From: Alphaproteobacteria bacterium
Lineage (GTDB): Bacteria > Pseudomonadota > Alphaproteobacteria > Caulobacterales > Caulobacteraceae
Length of the DNA stretch: 64,000 bases
Reading direction: 5' to 3'
Assembly: GCA_018821435.1 (NCBI GenBank)
Contig: JAHJME010000007.1
Location: 1-64,000, forward strand
The notes below the pieces were generated by a model. That model searched no databases and was not told the DNA's origin. It was given only the letters and a program-made list of their open reading frames with translations. Of this stretch, positions 37,228 through 46,125 are shown piece after piece. A program made the translations under genes and the position numbers. Position 1 is the first letter of the stretch; each line of letters opens with the position of its first letter.

Positions 37228-38060
37228 GCCGTCGCGCGCCTGCGGGTGCGGAGCCTCGCGCCGGCCGCGCCGAAACCCAGGATCATCAGGGCCCAGCTCG
37301 CGGGCTCCGGCACGCCGGCGGGCTCCTCCGGCGGCCATTCGGGCAGCGGCGGGGGGGCGGCCAGAGGCGCAAGGCCGGCGAGGACGTTGTAGAAGCCCGG
37401 CCGGCCCGGCGTGGGCGTGAAGGTGACCCCCACGCTGCTGTAGAACTCGCCCGGTCCGTGGAGGGCGTAGATCGTGCGGGCATTGGTGCCGAAATCGGCG
37501 CCGTCGAAGCCCACGGGCCCGTTGTTAGGCACGCCGCCGCCCGCCGAGATGCCGACCAGGACGGTGCTCTGCGGAGCGCCGTCGCTGTAGGCGAAGCTGA
37601 AGTGGCCGTCCGAGAACAGGCTGAGCTGCGTCAGGTAGATGCCGGTCTGGCCATATTCTTCGCTGAGCCAGGTGACCGTGTAGCGCCCCGTCTGGCTCCG
37701 GTCTTCCATCACATAACCGACCCGGTCGAACCATTGCGGCGCGATGCGGGCGGGACCGTCCACGAGGCTTGAGCCGGCGGGACTCCAGTCCGCGACACCC
37801 AGGTCCAGGGCGCCGGACGGGGTGAAGGTGACGAAGCCGTTGGTCGAGAGGTTTATCGACGAATAGGTCTGGCCGTAGAAGGTGAAGTTGAACGGCAGAT
37901 CGACGTGGGCGCCGGAGTCGTCGCCGCCGAACAAGGTCTGGCCGTACTGCGGAAAGTGCGGCACGGGACCTGCGAGGATATCGGCCGCCGCGACGGACGG
38001 CAGGGTCAGGCATGCGACGGCGGCGACCGCAGCGGCGGCCTGAGACAGAAGCGGCTTCAT
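37224..38060 (-). CDS. PEPxxWA-CTERM sorting domain protein 5, nidogen-like
   Basis: A 278-aa secreted protein: signal peptide ([20 protein letters not shown], cleaved near VAAA), then a domain with [20 protein letters not shown] and [21 protein letters not shown] and [10 protein letters not shown] that closely resembles nidogen (NIDO)-type extracellular domains. A Pro-rich linker ([14 protein letters not shown]) leads to the tag [18 protein letters not shown] and a basic tail. It probably acts at the cell surface or in the matrix. Convergent with rnhA, sharing CTAG as both stops. Confidence 0.88.
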   Translation of the reverse strand: MKPLLSQAAAAVAAVACLTLPSVAAADILAGPVPHFPQYGQTLFGGDDSGAHVDLPFNFTFYGQTYSSINLSTNGFVTFTPSGALDLGVADWSPAGSSLVDGPARIAPQWFDRVGYVMEDRSQTGRYTVTWLSEEYGQTGIYLTQLSLFSDGHFSFAYSDGAPQSTVLVGISAGGGVPNNGPVGFDGADFGTNARTIYALHGPGEFYSSVGVTFTPTPGRPGFYNVLAGLAPLAAPPPLPEWPPEEPAGVPEPASWALMILGFGAAGARLRTRRRATA

Positions 38061-38194
38061 CGTGATCCCCGTGCGCCGAACACCCCGTCGGCGCGTCGTC
38101 AGATGTCTAGGCGAGATCTCAACCCGGGGTCGATCCGCCAGGAATCCCTATTGCGTTGTACGTGCGTGCTGCCCCTTCGCGCGTAAGGGGTTTG

Positions 38195-39196
38195 TCAGTC
38201 GAGGGCGCTAACCCACTGGTTGAACAGCCGGGCCGCTTGATCGTCGACGGCGGGGGCGACCTCCCGGGTCTCGCCGGCGCGGGCGCGGACCTCGCCGGGT
38301 GTCAGGCCGAACTCGCGCTTGAAGGCCCGGGTGAGGTGCGCCTTGTCCGCGAAGCCGGTGAGGGCGGCCAGCGCGGCGATCGGGCGGGTTTCGCCGGGTG
38401 TTTCCAGCCAGGCGCGGACGCGGCGCAGCCGGCGGACCTGGAGATCGCGCAACACGCCGCCCTTGTCCTCGAAGGCGCGGTAGAGGGCGGAGCGCGAGAC
38501 GCCGAGGGTCGCGCAGATCCAGGCCGGGTCGATCGGCTCGGCCAGGTGGGCGTCCATCAGCGCGTGCACCCGCACCGTCAGCGTGGCTTCGCGCGCGCGG
38601 CCGGCCTCGCCCGCCCGCAGTGCGTCCAGCAGGGTGTCGCAGACCTGGTCGACGACCATGCGTTCGACGACGCCACTCTGGCCGGGCGCGAGTTCGGGAA
38701 GGCTGCGCAGGACGGCCTGCAGAGATCGGCCCAGCAGGCGCACCAGCGGGCCGCGGGTCAGCAGGCCATGGGCGTCGAAGGGCTGCAGGCGCGGCACGAG
38801 CAGCCGCCGGGGGATGGCGACGGCGATCTCATGGACGTCGGCGACCTCGAATTCGCACGCCTGGCGCATGTCGACGACCAGCAGCGAGCCCGGAGAGCCG
38901 ATGCGGGCGCCGGCGCCGCAATCGGCGACGACGCGTCCCTTGAGGTGCAGGTTCACATAGAGGTGGTCGACCTCGTCGCGCAGTATGCGGGCCGAGGACC
39001 GATCGTAGCGGACCGGGCTGGACCGGATTTCGGCGATGACGATTGCGCCCACTTTCCACGCGGTGGCGACGGCCGCGAACGGCGCCGCCGCCGGCGCGGT
39101 GAGGTCGAAATTGACCATCCCGGAGGCGAAGGTCGGGAAGCGCTCGTCCGGCGGGAGCGTATGACTGTCGAACTCGAGAACGGGAAAGCACGGCAC
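38195..39196 (-). CDS. AraC-family transcriptional regulator
   Basis: A 333-aa regulator with an N-terminal cupin-like ligand-binding part (about 1-190, SSPVRYDRSSARILRDEVDH...) and a C-terminal double helix-turn-helix (DPAWICATLGVSRSALYRAF and TGFADKAHLTRAFKREFGLT, typical of AraC). The start is GTG at 39196. No obvious target is adjacent; its divergent neighbour at 39446 is a MarR-type gene. Ligand unknown. Confidence 0.93.
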   Translation of the reverse strand: MPCFPVLEFDSHTLPPDERFPTFASGMVNFDLTAPAAAPFAAVATAWKVGAIVIAEIRSSPVRYDRSSARILRDEVDHLYVNLHLKGRVVADCGAGARIGSPGSLLVVDMRQACEFEVADVHEIAVAIPRRLLVPRLQPFDAHGLLTRGPLVRLLGRSLQAVLRSLPELAPGQSGVVERMVVDQVCDTLLDALRAGEAGRAREATLTVRVHALMDAHLAEPIDPAWICATLGVSRSALYRAFEDKGGVLRDLQVRRLRRVRAWLETPGETRPIAALAALTGFADKAHLTRAFKREFGLTPGEVRARAGETREVAPAVDDQAARLFNQWVSALD

Positions 39197-39392
39197 GCCG
39201 AGGGTCGCCCCATTTACTTGCGCGACGAGCCTAGACCGGCCGCGTGGCCATTGCGGTCGGGTAGGCGACGCAGGTCAAGCGACGAACGGCGTTCTTGCGA
39301 CCGGACGATGGGCCCCCCATCTGCAGAGATGTGGACGTGCTGGGGATGTATCGCCGACCGCGGGGCATGTAATTCAATCTCGAAACAGATCA

Positions 39393-39404
39393 TTCAAGGT
39401 TGAA
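39393..39404. promoter_or_regulatory. Perfect palindrome upstream of the MarR gene, possible operator
   Basis: TTCAAGGTTGAA at 39393-39404 is a perfect palindrome 42 bp before the MarR-type gene, with a weaker half-site copy (AATTCAATCTCGAAA) about 20 bp upstream. MarR proteins usually bind such sites in their own promoter. The rest of the 39197-39445 spacer is without visible structure. Confidence 0.4.
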
Positions 39405-39445
39405 GGATAAGGTTCGTCCGCTGACGATTCGCGAGGAGGGGCTGT

Positions 39446-39892
39446 ATGGGCGCGGTAATCGAGGAACATCCCGAGGTTCAGGTCTTCGACGAGATCAGCC
39501 TGATCGAGCACGGCGTGCGCACGGCGATCTCGCGGGCGTTGCCGGTGGGCTTGACCTATCCGCAGTACGAGGTGCTGAGCCTGATCGCGCGGCGGGGCGA
39601 GGACCTGACGCCGGCGGCGATCTCCACCGCGCTGAAGATGACGCCGGGGGCGATCACCAACACGCTGCAGCGGCTGGAATGCACGAACCTGGTGTCGGTC
39701 GAGCCGTGCGCCGCCGACCGGCGCAAGAAGCGGGTGCGGATGACGGCCGAGGGCCGCGAGGCCTATGCCCGCTCGATGGCGGCGATCCGGCCCAAGGTCG
39801 AGAAGCTGCGCGAAGGCTTCACCCAGAAGGAATTCCGCGAAGCCCTGCCGTTCCTGCGCGCGCTCCGGGTGTGGATGAGCGAACTGGCTTAG
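39446..39892 (+). CDS. MarR-family transcriptional regulator
   Basis: A 148-aa winged-helix regulator: IEHGVRTAISRALPVGLTYP dimer helix, LTPAAISTALKMTPGAITNT recognition helices (about 53-75), wing CAADRRKKRVRMTAEGREAY and C-terminal dimer helix. GAGGAGG precedes the ATG at 39446. Its own promoter region carries a palindrome. It may regulate the PEPxxWA gene after it, though 94 bp separate them and no operator is seen there. Confidence 0.93.
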   Translation: MGAVIEEHPEVQVFDEISLIEHGVRTAISRALPVGLTYPQYEVLSLIARRGEDLTPAAISTALKMTPGAITNTLQRLECTNLVSVEPCAADRRKKRVRMTAEGREAYARSMAAIRPKVEKLREGFTQKEFREALPFLRALRVWMSELA

Positions 39893-39986
39893 GGGCCGAC
39901 GAGCGACCCCATTGGGTACCCCCAAATGGGGGCTCCGGCCTGGCGGACGCCGGGGTTTCATGGAGCCATCCACCAAGGGGGTTCCA

Positions 39987-40772
39987 GTGTCAGTTCGTCA
40001 TACCGTGTCTTTCGCCGCCGCAGCCGCGGCCCTCGCGCTCAGCGCATCGCCGGCCTCGGCGACGATTTTCTACAGCAACTACACCCCGTCCGACACGGCC
40101 GCGTCGACCGTGGGCGTGGGCCTGCCGCTGACCCGGCGAACGCCGGACGGCGCCCAGTCGTTCGACACGGCGGCGTCCAGCAGCACCTACTGCGCCAACA
40201 TCTACTGCACGTTCTTCTACGGCGACACGGTGACGACCAGCTTCACCGTCGACTCGACGTTCACGGCCAGCCACATGATCGTGCCGATCGCGACGGTGTC
40301 GCCGTATGGCAACCGCCGCAGCGGCTTCAACATCGAGAAGCTGGAGGGCGCCGACTGGGTCGGCCTGGGCTTCATGCAGGTCGAAAGCGGGCTCGTGCCG
40401 GGGCTGTACGAGGTGCAGGTGGCGTTCGGAAATTCCAGCGGCTCGACGTTCAACCCGGCGCCGATCAACTTCGAGGCTGGCGAGACCTATCGCATCCGCA
40501 CCAATCACGCGGCGGGCGCGGCGGGCTATCTGAGCTGGTACCTCAGCGACACGGCGGCGGCGGACGGGCAGTCCTATCAGTACAGCACCGCGCCGGGTGC
40601 GGCAGGGCCGCTGGCGTATCAGCCGGCGTTCGCCCTGACCGACGGCGGGGCGCTGACGTTCCCGGCGAACAGCGCCGCGCCGGAGCCCGGCACGTGGGCG
40701 TTGATGCTGGGCGGCTTCCTCGGCGCGGGCGCCATGCTGCGCCGTGACCGTCGGCGGCTGGCGCGAGGCTGA
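39987..40772 (+). CDS. PEPxxWA-CTERM sorting domain protein 6
   Basis: A 261-aa secreted protein: signal peptide (VRHTVSFAAAAAALALSASP, cleaved near ASA), a beta-rich mature domain beginning TIFYSNYTPSDTA with two cysteines (YCANIYCTFF), and the tag APEPGTWALMLGGFLGAGA then RRDRRR. The tag differs slightly from the others (APEPG). GTG at 39987 is chosen because AAGGGGG lies 6 bp before it; ATG at 39960 is an alternative. This is the sixth such protein in 64 kb. Confidence 0.87.
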   Translation: MSVRHTVSFAAAAAALALSASPASATIFYSNYTPSDTAASTVGVGLPLTRRTPDGAQSFDTAASSSTYCANIYCTFFYGDTVTTSFTVDSTFTASHMIVPIATVSPYGNRRSGFNIEKLEGADWVGLGFMQVESGLVPGLYEVQVAFGNSSGSTFNPAPINFEAGETYRIRTNHAAGAAGYLSWYLSDTAAADGQSYQYSTAPGAAGPLAYQPAFALTDGGALTFPANSAAPEPGTWALMLGGFLGAGAMLRRDRRRLARG

Positions 40773-40775
40773 CGC

Positions 40776-41051
40776 CTATCGATGGCCGCCGAAATCGCCG
40801 CCGATCATGGATTGCCAGTGCGACGTCATCGGCGGCGTCAGGCGTTCCTCGAACGTGTGCAGCTGTTGGGAGAGCCGCGTGGCCGCGGGGTTCTCCTCCG
40901 GGGCCAGGCGCACGGCGGGCCGGTAGGCGGCGATGTCCTGCATCAGCGCCAGCAGGCGTGTGTGGTCGGGCGTGCCTTCGGGGGGTGCCGCGTTCAGCAG
41001 GTGCATCCCCTGTTCGAGCGCGGCTTCAAACTGTTCGTGCGTGCGGATCAT
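40776..41051 (-). CDS. Small hypothetical protein resembling the N-terminal part of HigA-type proteins
   Basis: A 91-aa soluble protein. TYPE of start: IRTHEQFEAALEQGMHLLNA then GTPDHTRLLALMQDIAAYRP resembles the helical N-terminal segment that precedes the Xre domain in longer HigA-type antitoxins, but there is no DNA-binding part. It may be a stand-alone relic or something unrelated. ATG at 41051; the longer frame upstream is proline/arginine-rich and not convincing. Confidence 0.55.
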   Translation of the reverse strand: MIRTHEQFEAALEQGMHLLNAAPPEGTPDHTRLLALMQDIAAYRPAVRLAPEENPAATRLSQQLHTFEERLTPPMTSHWQSMIGGDFGGHR

Positions 41052-41156
41052 GGGGGGCCTCCAACGGGGACGCCCAAGCCCTGGGGGCGGGCGTGGGACT
41101 TGCGCTGTGACAGGAACGCGCAAGCCCCGCAGGTCGCTGCATCCGACCCGACCGGT

Positions 41157-41621
41157 TTAGAGGCCTTTCACCTTCGCCAGGTTGGTCTTCGGGATGGCGA
41201 TGGTGAAGGCGCCGCCCATCTTGGCCTTTTCGCTGGCGGTGTCGGCCCAGGCGGCGACGAAGCCGGCGGGGGTCGGGGCCTCGGGGTCGCTGACCGCCAG
41301 GGTCCAGGTCTTGCCGGCGAGGGCGGCGGTCAGGACCGCGCGCAGGTCCAGGTCCTCGGCCGGCGGCTCGGCGGGCGGCTTCAGCAGGGTGTGCAGGATC
41401 AGCGCGTCGGTGCGGGGGGCCACGACGGCCAGGGCCGCGCCGGCGGGCACGTCCTTCAGGCTGGCCACGAAACCGGTGAGAATCGTCCGCGCGCGGGTGG
41501 TGCGGCGGTCGCCGCCGGCCCGCGAGACGGTGTCGCCACCCGCGCGGACGAACGCCCAGCCGCCGTTGCGGTGGGCGGCGTCGTGGCTGGCGGCGATCCA
41601 GAGGCGAACGGCGGCGCTCAC
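41157..41621 (-). CDS. RNase H-fold-like protein lacking catalytic acids
   Basis: A 154-aa protein starting at GTG 41621, overlapping the stop of the M20 peptidase gene (GTGA). The order of features follows RNase HI: VRLWIAASHDAAHRNGGWAF against [17 protein letters not shown], then a GGDRRTTRARTILTG block against the [15 protein letters not shown] block, then helices. The catalytic Asp10 is Ala10 here and Glu48 is Thr46, so it is probably not an active nuclease. I infer homology by eye; a chance resemblance is possible. Complete RnhA is encoded 4 kb away. Confidence 0.6.
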   Translation of the reverse strand: MSAAVRLWIAASHDAAHRNGGWAFVRAGGDTVSRAGGDRRTTRARTILTGFVASLKDVPAGAALAVVAPRTDALILHTLLKPPAEPPAEDLDLRAVLTAALAGKTWTLAVSDPEAPTPAGFVAAWADTASEKAKMGGAFTIAIPKTNLAKVKGL

Positions 41622-43021
41622 TTGGCCTCGGCGTACAGTTTCACCAGCCGGTAGCTGAACTCGCGCGCATCCAGCAGCGACTTCACGCCGATCCGCTCGT
41701 TCAGGCCGTGCAGGCGACCGAGGTCGGGATCGTAGAAGATGCCCGAGACGCCGTAGGTGGGGATGCCGACGGCGATCAGCGGCCCGGCGTCGGTGCCGCC
41801 GGCCTGCAGGACCGGAACCACCGGAATGCCCGGCCACATCTGGGCCGAGATCTTCTCGATCGGGCCGACCACCTGGGCCGTCAGCGGCGGGGCGGTTTTC
41901 TCGCCGCGGCTCTTGGAGGGTTGGGAGACCTCGACCTTGGCGTCGCCGATAGCCTTCACCAGGGCGTCGCGGACAGCGGCGGGGGATTCGCCGGGGAAGA
42001 TCCGGCAGTTGATCGTGGCGTTGGCGCGCTGGGGGAGGGCGTTCTGCGCGTGGCCGCCGGAGATCTGGGTGGCGACGCAGGTGGTGCGCAGGATCGCATT
42101 GTAGTTGGCGTCCTTGCTGAGCGTGGCGTCGGCCGCGGCGTCCTTGGGGTTGGCGACGATGGCGGTCATGGCCGCGCCGGTCGCGCCGCCGACGATGGGC
42201 GCCATCTTGGTGAAATAGGCCCGGGTGGTGTCGTTCATCTGGACCGGGAAGGTGTAGCCGGCGACGCCGTCGATGGCGCGGGCCAGCTGGTAGATGGCGT
42301 TGTCGGGGACCGGGCGCGACGAGTGGCCCCCGGGGTTCACAGCCTCCAGTCGGAAGCTGGACGAGGTCTTCTCGCCGGCCTGGATGTTGTGGACCACGGG
42401 CTTGCCGCCGGCGCTGTCGAGGGCGCCGCCCGCGCCTTCGTTCAGGGCGAAGGCCGCGTCGATCAGGTCGCGGCGGTTCTCGGCCAGCCACGCGGCGCCA
42501 TTGACCTGGCCGCCGCCCTCCTCGCCGCAGGTGAGCGCCACCTTCAGGGCGCGCCGCGGCTTGTAGCCCTCCTGCTTCAGGCGGATGAGCAGATCGGTCC
42601 AGATGGCGGCCTGGGCTTTATCGTCCGACGCGCCGCGCGCGTAGAAGTAGCCGTTCTCCTCGACCAGGGTGAACGGGTCGCGCTCCCAGTCCTCGCGCTT
42701 GGCCTCGACGACGTCGATGTGCGCGAGCAGCAGGATCGCCTTGGCCTTGGGATCCTTGCCGGCCAGCACCGCCACGAGGCCGCCGTCCTTGGGCTTGTCC
42801 GGCGGGGTGAACAGGGTGAGGTCGCTGTCGGCGAAGCCGGCCGCCTTCAGGCGCGCGGCCATGCGCTCGGCGGCCAGCGTGCAACTTCCGGCGGAGAAGG
42901 TGGTGTTGGTCTCGACCAGCTCCTTGTAGAGGGCGCGGAAGTTGGCCTCGCCGGGCTGCTGGGCGTGAGCGGCGCTGGCGAGCATGGTGGTGGCGGCCAG
43001 GGCCGCGGCGAACTTCAGCAT
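41618..43021 (-). CDS. M20-family metallopeptidase, exported
   Basis: A 467-aa protein with a signal peptide (MLKFAAALAATTMLASAAHA). Zinc ligands and catalytic residues of the M20 family are present: His in LLLAHIDVVEAK, Asp in GASDDKAQ, Glu-Glu in TCGEEGGG, NEGAGG, and His in RLHGLNERI. A dimerisation lid domain is between about residues 215 and 365 (PGGHSSRPVPDNAIY). It is probably a periplasmic dipeptidase or aminoacylase. Translationally coupled to the RNase H-like gene after it. Confidence 0.93.
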   Translation of the reverse strand: MLKFAAALAATTMLASAAHAQQPGEANFRALYKELVETNTTFSAGSCTLAAERMAARLKAAGFADSDLTLFTPPDKPKDGGLVAVLAGKDPKAKAILLLAHIDVVEAKREDWERDPFTLVEENGYFYARGASDDKAQAAIWTDLLIRLKQEGYKPRRALKVALTCGEEGGGQVNGAAWLAENRRDLIDAAFALNEGAGGALDSAGGKPVVHNIQAGEKTSSSFRLEAVNPGGHSSRPVPDNAIYQLARAIDGVAGYTFPVQMNDTTRAYFTKMAPIVGGATGAAMTAIVANPKDAAADATLSKDANYNAILRTTCVATQISGGHAQNALPQRANATINCRIFPGESPAAVRDALVKAIGDAKVEVSQPSKSRGEKTAPPLTAQVVGPIEKISAQMWPGIPVVPVLQAGGTDAGPLIAVGIPTYGVSGIFYDPDLGRLHGLNERIGVKSLLDAREFSYRLVKLYAEAK

Positions 43022-43100
43022 CAGAGCCTCCCGAAAGCGGCGGGACTATTCCACTGGGTCGACGAGCGCCACAAGGCGTGATGCGCATGCGTCCGCTTTA

Positions 43101-43174
43101 ACCGCCAAGACGCCAAGTCCGCCAAGGGGCCGGCGCGTGTCCCGGAGGCTTGGCGTCCTTGGCGTCTTGGCGGT
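43101..43174. repeat. CGCCAAG-type inverted-repeat element
   Basis: Inverted arms of 26 bp, 43101-43126 and 43149-43174, repeat the unit ACGCCAAG three times each (ACCGCCAAGACGCCAAGTCC ... and the complement CTTGGCGTCCTTGGCGTCTT ...), around a 22 nt loop. A separate GCGCCTGCGGCGC hairpin lies at 43184-43196. Together they fill the gap between two minus-strand genes. The CGCCAAGACGCCAAG motif is a type I recall from many unrelated bacterial genomes. Confidence 0.8.
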
Positions 43175-43183
43175 GATCTTTGG

Positions 43184-43196
43184 GCGCCTGCGGCGC
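43184..43196 (-). terminator. GCGCCTGCGGCGC hairpin after the serine hydrolase gene
   Basis: A 5 bp GC stem with a 3-nt loop, 5 bp beyond the stop of the minus-strand gene that ends at 43202. Identical to the hairpins at 48977-48989 and 57448-57460. No U-tract; a 3'-end repeat with possible termination role. Confidence 0.5.
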
Positions 43197-43201
43197 GGAG
43201 G

Positions 43202-44353
43202 CTAGGCCGCCACCGCCGCCATCAGCTCCTGGGACAGCCGGCCGCTCATGCCTTCGGTCGAGGTGTTGGTCATAAGGACGAAGCTGGTCTTGCTGGCGGG
43301 ATCGGCAAACCAGCTGTGGCCGTAGACGCCGCCCCACATCCAGGCGCCGGCCGGAAGCGGCGAGCCCTGGGCGCTGGGGTCCAGCATCACCGCGCCGCCG
43401 AAACCGAAGCCCCAGCCAGGCCCGCTGGTGACGATGGCGTGGCCGCCGGTCTGGTTGGTCATCATGTCCCGGGCGGTCTCGGCGCTGACGATGGGCCCGC
43501 CGCCGTGCAGGATCGCCTCCAGGAAGGTGTGGAAGTCGGGGGCCGAGCAGGCCATGCCCGCGCCGCCGGAGGGGAACGAGCCGGGGTCGAAGATGCGGTC
43601 GGGGGCGAACTTGATCCCCGACAGCTCGGCGAACGGCACGGTGTGGGTCGCGCCCATCGGCTTGGGCGGCGGTCCGTCGGCGTAGGCCTTCGCCAGGCGG
43701 GCGCGGTCGGAGACGGTGAAGCCGGTGTCGGCCAGGCCCAGCTTGCGCGTGACGCGCTCGGCGACGACCTCGCCCAGGGTCTTGCCCGTGGCCTCCTCGA
43801 CCGCCGCGCCCAGGACGTCCAGGCCGACGGAATAGAGCCAGGCGGCGCCGGGCGGGAAGACCAGACCCGCCTCCGTGATCCGCTTCAGCTCCTCGGGGAA
43901 GCCCAGGCCCGGCTGGTCCATGCCATCCGACACGCCCAGCTTGAGGTAGGGACCGTCGTCAGGCTGCATGAAACCATACGAGAGGCCGGCGGTGTGGGTC
44001 AGCAGGTGGCGCAGCGTGATCGTCGGGACCTGGCCGTCCCACTTGGGCTGGAAATCCGGCAGGTAGCGGGTGACCGGGTCGTCCAGGCCGATGACGCCGT
44101 CGTCCACCAGGCTGAGCACGGCGGCGGTGACCATCGGCTTGGTCAGCGACGAGGCGCGGAAGATGGCGTCAAGCGCCATGGGGCGGCCGGCCTCGACGTC
44201 GGCTTGGCCAGCGGCGCGGGCATAGGCGCGCTGACCTTCGCGACCGACCAGCACCACGGCGCCGGCGATCCGGCCCTCGGCCAGGGCGGCGTCGACGATG
44301 GGATCCAGCCGGGCGGCGAGGGCCGCGTCGGGACGGTCTGCGAGCTGGCCCAT
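43202..44353 (-). CDS. Serine hydrolase of the beta-lactamase/esterase family
   Basis: A 383-aa protein of the class C beta-lactamase-like group (EstB type). Nucleophile motif S-x-x-K in FRASSLTKPMVTAAVL; second motif YSVGLDVL replaces Y-x-N; RHLLTHTAGLSYGF is standard. There is no signal peptide, so it is more likely a cytoplasmic esterase or peptidase than a drug-resistance enzyme. Start at ATG 44353; neighbouring trxC is divergent. Confidence 0.92.
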   Translation of the reverse strand: MGQLADRPDAALAARLDPIVDAALAEGRIAGAVVLVGREGQRAYARAAGQADVEAGRPMALDAIFRASSLTKPMVTAAVLSLVDDGVIGLDDPVTRYLPDFQPKWDGQVPTITLRHLLTHTAGLSYGFMQPDDGPYLKLGVSDGMDQPGLGFPEELKRITEAGLVFPPGAAWLYSVGLDVLGAAVEEATGKTLGEVVAERVTRKLGLADTGFTVSDRARLAKAYADGPPPKPMGATHTVPFAELSGIKFAPDRIFDPGSFPSGGAGMACSAPDFHTFLEAILHGGGPIVSAETARDMMTNQTGGHAIVTSGPGWGFGFGGAVMLDPSAQGSPLPAGAWMWGGVYGHSWFADPASKTSFVLMTNTSTEGMSGRLSQELMAAVAA

Positions 44354-44453
44354 GGTCGTCTCCTCGTTATCGTTGCGGCGAACCTAGCCAGAGGACGCGG
44401 CGTCATTCAAACCGAATGGCGGTCGCCGCGTTGTGTGCGGCACGGAGGTCCCC

Positions 44454-44900
44454 ATGCCCGACGCCCTGCATGTGGTGTGTCCCCACTGCGACGCCACCAA
44501 CCGATTGCCGCCCGCGCGGCTCGCTGATGGCGCGAAATGCGGGAAATGCCAGAAGGCGCTGTTCACCGGCGAGCCCGTGGCGCTGGACGGCGCGCGGTTC
44601 GACAAGCACCTGGCCCGCAGCGATCTGCCGCTGATCGTGGACTTCTGGGCGGCGTGGTGCGGGCCGTGCCGGGCCGTGGCGCCGATCTTCGCGCGGGCGG
44701 CTGGCGAGCTGGAGCCCCGGGCGCGGTTCATCAAGATCGACGTGGACGCCAACCAGCCCCTGGCGGCGCGCTTCGGCGTGCAAGGCATCCCGGCGCTGTT
44801 CTGCTTCACCGGCGGCAAGGTGGCGGCCCAGCAGGCGGGGCTGTCGGACCCGGGCGTGTTCCGCAGGTGGGTGGAGCAGTTCGGCGCGGCGGGGGCGTAG
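44454..44900 (+). CDS. trxC: Thioredoxin 2-type protein with zinc ribbon
   Basis: A 148-aa thioredoxin. The N-terminal zinc ribbon has Cys9/Cys12 (VVCPHCDATN) and Cys29/Cys32 (KCGKCQKALF). The thioredoxin domain has the redox site WCGPC (Cys69, Cys72) and the cis-Pro in GIPALFCFTGG. TrxC proteins reduce disulfides under oxidative stress. ATG at 44454; the in-frame ATG at 44433 has no advantage. Confidence 0.95.
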   Translation: MPDALHVVCPHCDATNRLPPARLADGAKCGKCQKALFTGEPVALDGARFDKHLARSDLPLIVDFWAAWCGPCRAVAPIFARAAGELEPRARFIKIDVDANQPLAARFGVQGIPALFCFTGGKVAAQQAGLSDPGVFRRWVEQFGAAGA

Positions 44901-44983
44901 GCCGTCGCTCGACTTGGGCGGAGGAGGTTGCCCTCCCTAGGGTCCCCACGGGATAATGGGCGTCGAACTTCAGGAGCGGCGCG

Positions 44984-46066
44984 TTGCGGGACGGAATCGA
45001 ACAGGGCGGCTGGGAAAGCCATCGGCCGAAGCTGAGCTATCCGTTCGAGCAGGGTCCGGAGACCGGTCAGGCGGTCGATATCGCGCCGGGCGTGAAGTGG
45101 ATGCGGATGCCGCTGGGCGGCGCGCTGGCGTTCATCAACGTCTGGGCCATCGCCGACAAGACCGCCGATGGCCAGGACGGTTGGGCGATCGTCGACACCG
45201 GCATCGGCGGAATGGAGACGCGCAACGCCTGGCGCGCCGTGCTGAAGGGTCCGCTGGAGGGCAAGCCGGTGACGCGGGTGTTCGTTACCCACATGCATCC
45301 CGACCACATCGGCATGTCCGGTTATCTGACGCGCAAGTTCGACGCGCGGCTGTGGATCACCCGGCTGGAGTACATCACGTGCCGCTCGCTGGCGGCGGAT
45401 ACGGGGCGCGAGGCGCCGGCCGACGCGCTGGCGTTCTTCAAGGCCACCGGCTGGGACGAGGACGCGCTGGAGAACTATCGGGCCAAGTTCGGCGGGTTCG
45501 GGCGCGGGCTCTATGCGCTGCCCGACAGCTTCCACCGGCTGAACGACGGCGACGACGTCCGGATCGGCGACCACGACTGGAAGATCGTCGTGGGCTCGGG
45601 CCACAGCCCGGAGCACGCCTGCCTCTATTGCCCCGAACTGAAGCTGATGATCTCGGGCGACCAGGTGCTGCCGAAGATCTCGTCCAACGTCTCGGTGTTC
45701 CCCACCGAGCCGGACGGCGATCCGCTGACCGACTGGATCACCTCGCTGGCGCGGATCAAGACCAAGATCCCGGACGAGGTGCTGGTGCTGCCGGCGCACA
45801 ACGACCCCTTCCACGGCCTGTACGCGCGGATCGACCACCTGATCAGCGGGCATGAGCGGGGCCTGGAGCGACTGCAGGACCTGCTGGCCGAGCCGAAGCG
45901 GGTGGTGGACGTGTTCTCGGTGCTGTTCCGCCGGCCGATCAACGAGCACCTGCTGGGCCTGGCCACCGGCGAGAGCCTGGCGCACCTCAACTGCCTGATC
46001 GCGCGGGGCCAAGCGGTGCGCGAACGCGACCAGAACGGCGTCGACTGGTACCGGGCGGCGGCCTAA
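44984..46066 (+). CDS. Metallo-beta-lactamase fold hydrolase
   Basis: A 360-aa protein. Metal motif HMHPDHIGM (the H-x-H-x-D-H signature), then GHSPEHAC, the Asp of ISGDQVLP and VLPAHND. The C-terminal third (about 280-360: RLQDLLAEPKRVVDVFSVLF...) is a helical extension with the winged-helix look of LACTB2-like proteins. The proposed start is TTG at 44984 with CAGGAGCGG upstream. Substrate unknown (thioester or phosphoester are typical). It follows trxC and precedes an enoyl-CoA hydratase gene. Confidence 0.88.
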   Translation: MRDGIEQGGWESHRPKLSYPFEQGPETGQAVDIAPGVKWMRMPLGGALAFINVWAIADKTADGQDGWAIVDTGIGGMETRNAWRAVLKGPLEGKPVTRVFVTHMHPDHIGMSGYLTRKFDARLWITRLEYITCRSLAADTGREAPADALAFFKATGWDEDALENYRAKFGGFGRGLYALPDSFHRLNDGDDVRIGDHDWKIVVGSGHSPEHACLYCPELKLMISGDQVLPKISSNVSVFPTEPDGDPLTDWITSLARIKTKIPDEVLVLPAHNDPFHGLYARIDHLISGHERGLERLQDLLAEPKRVVDVFSVLFRRPINEHLLGLATGESLAHLNCLIARGQAVRERDQNGVDWYRAAA

Positions 46067-46125
46067 AGCCTCACCGGCAGGGTGGAAACGAACACAAGAA
46101 GGCGGCCCTCGCGGCCGAACGCGGA

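Noticed and set aside
43202..44353. Serine hydrolase as an antibiotic-resistance beta-lactamase
   Set aside because: No signal peptide and the Y-x-N motif is YSV; the closest type is the esterase/peptidase group.
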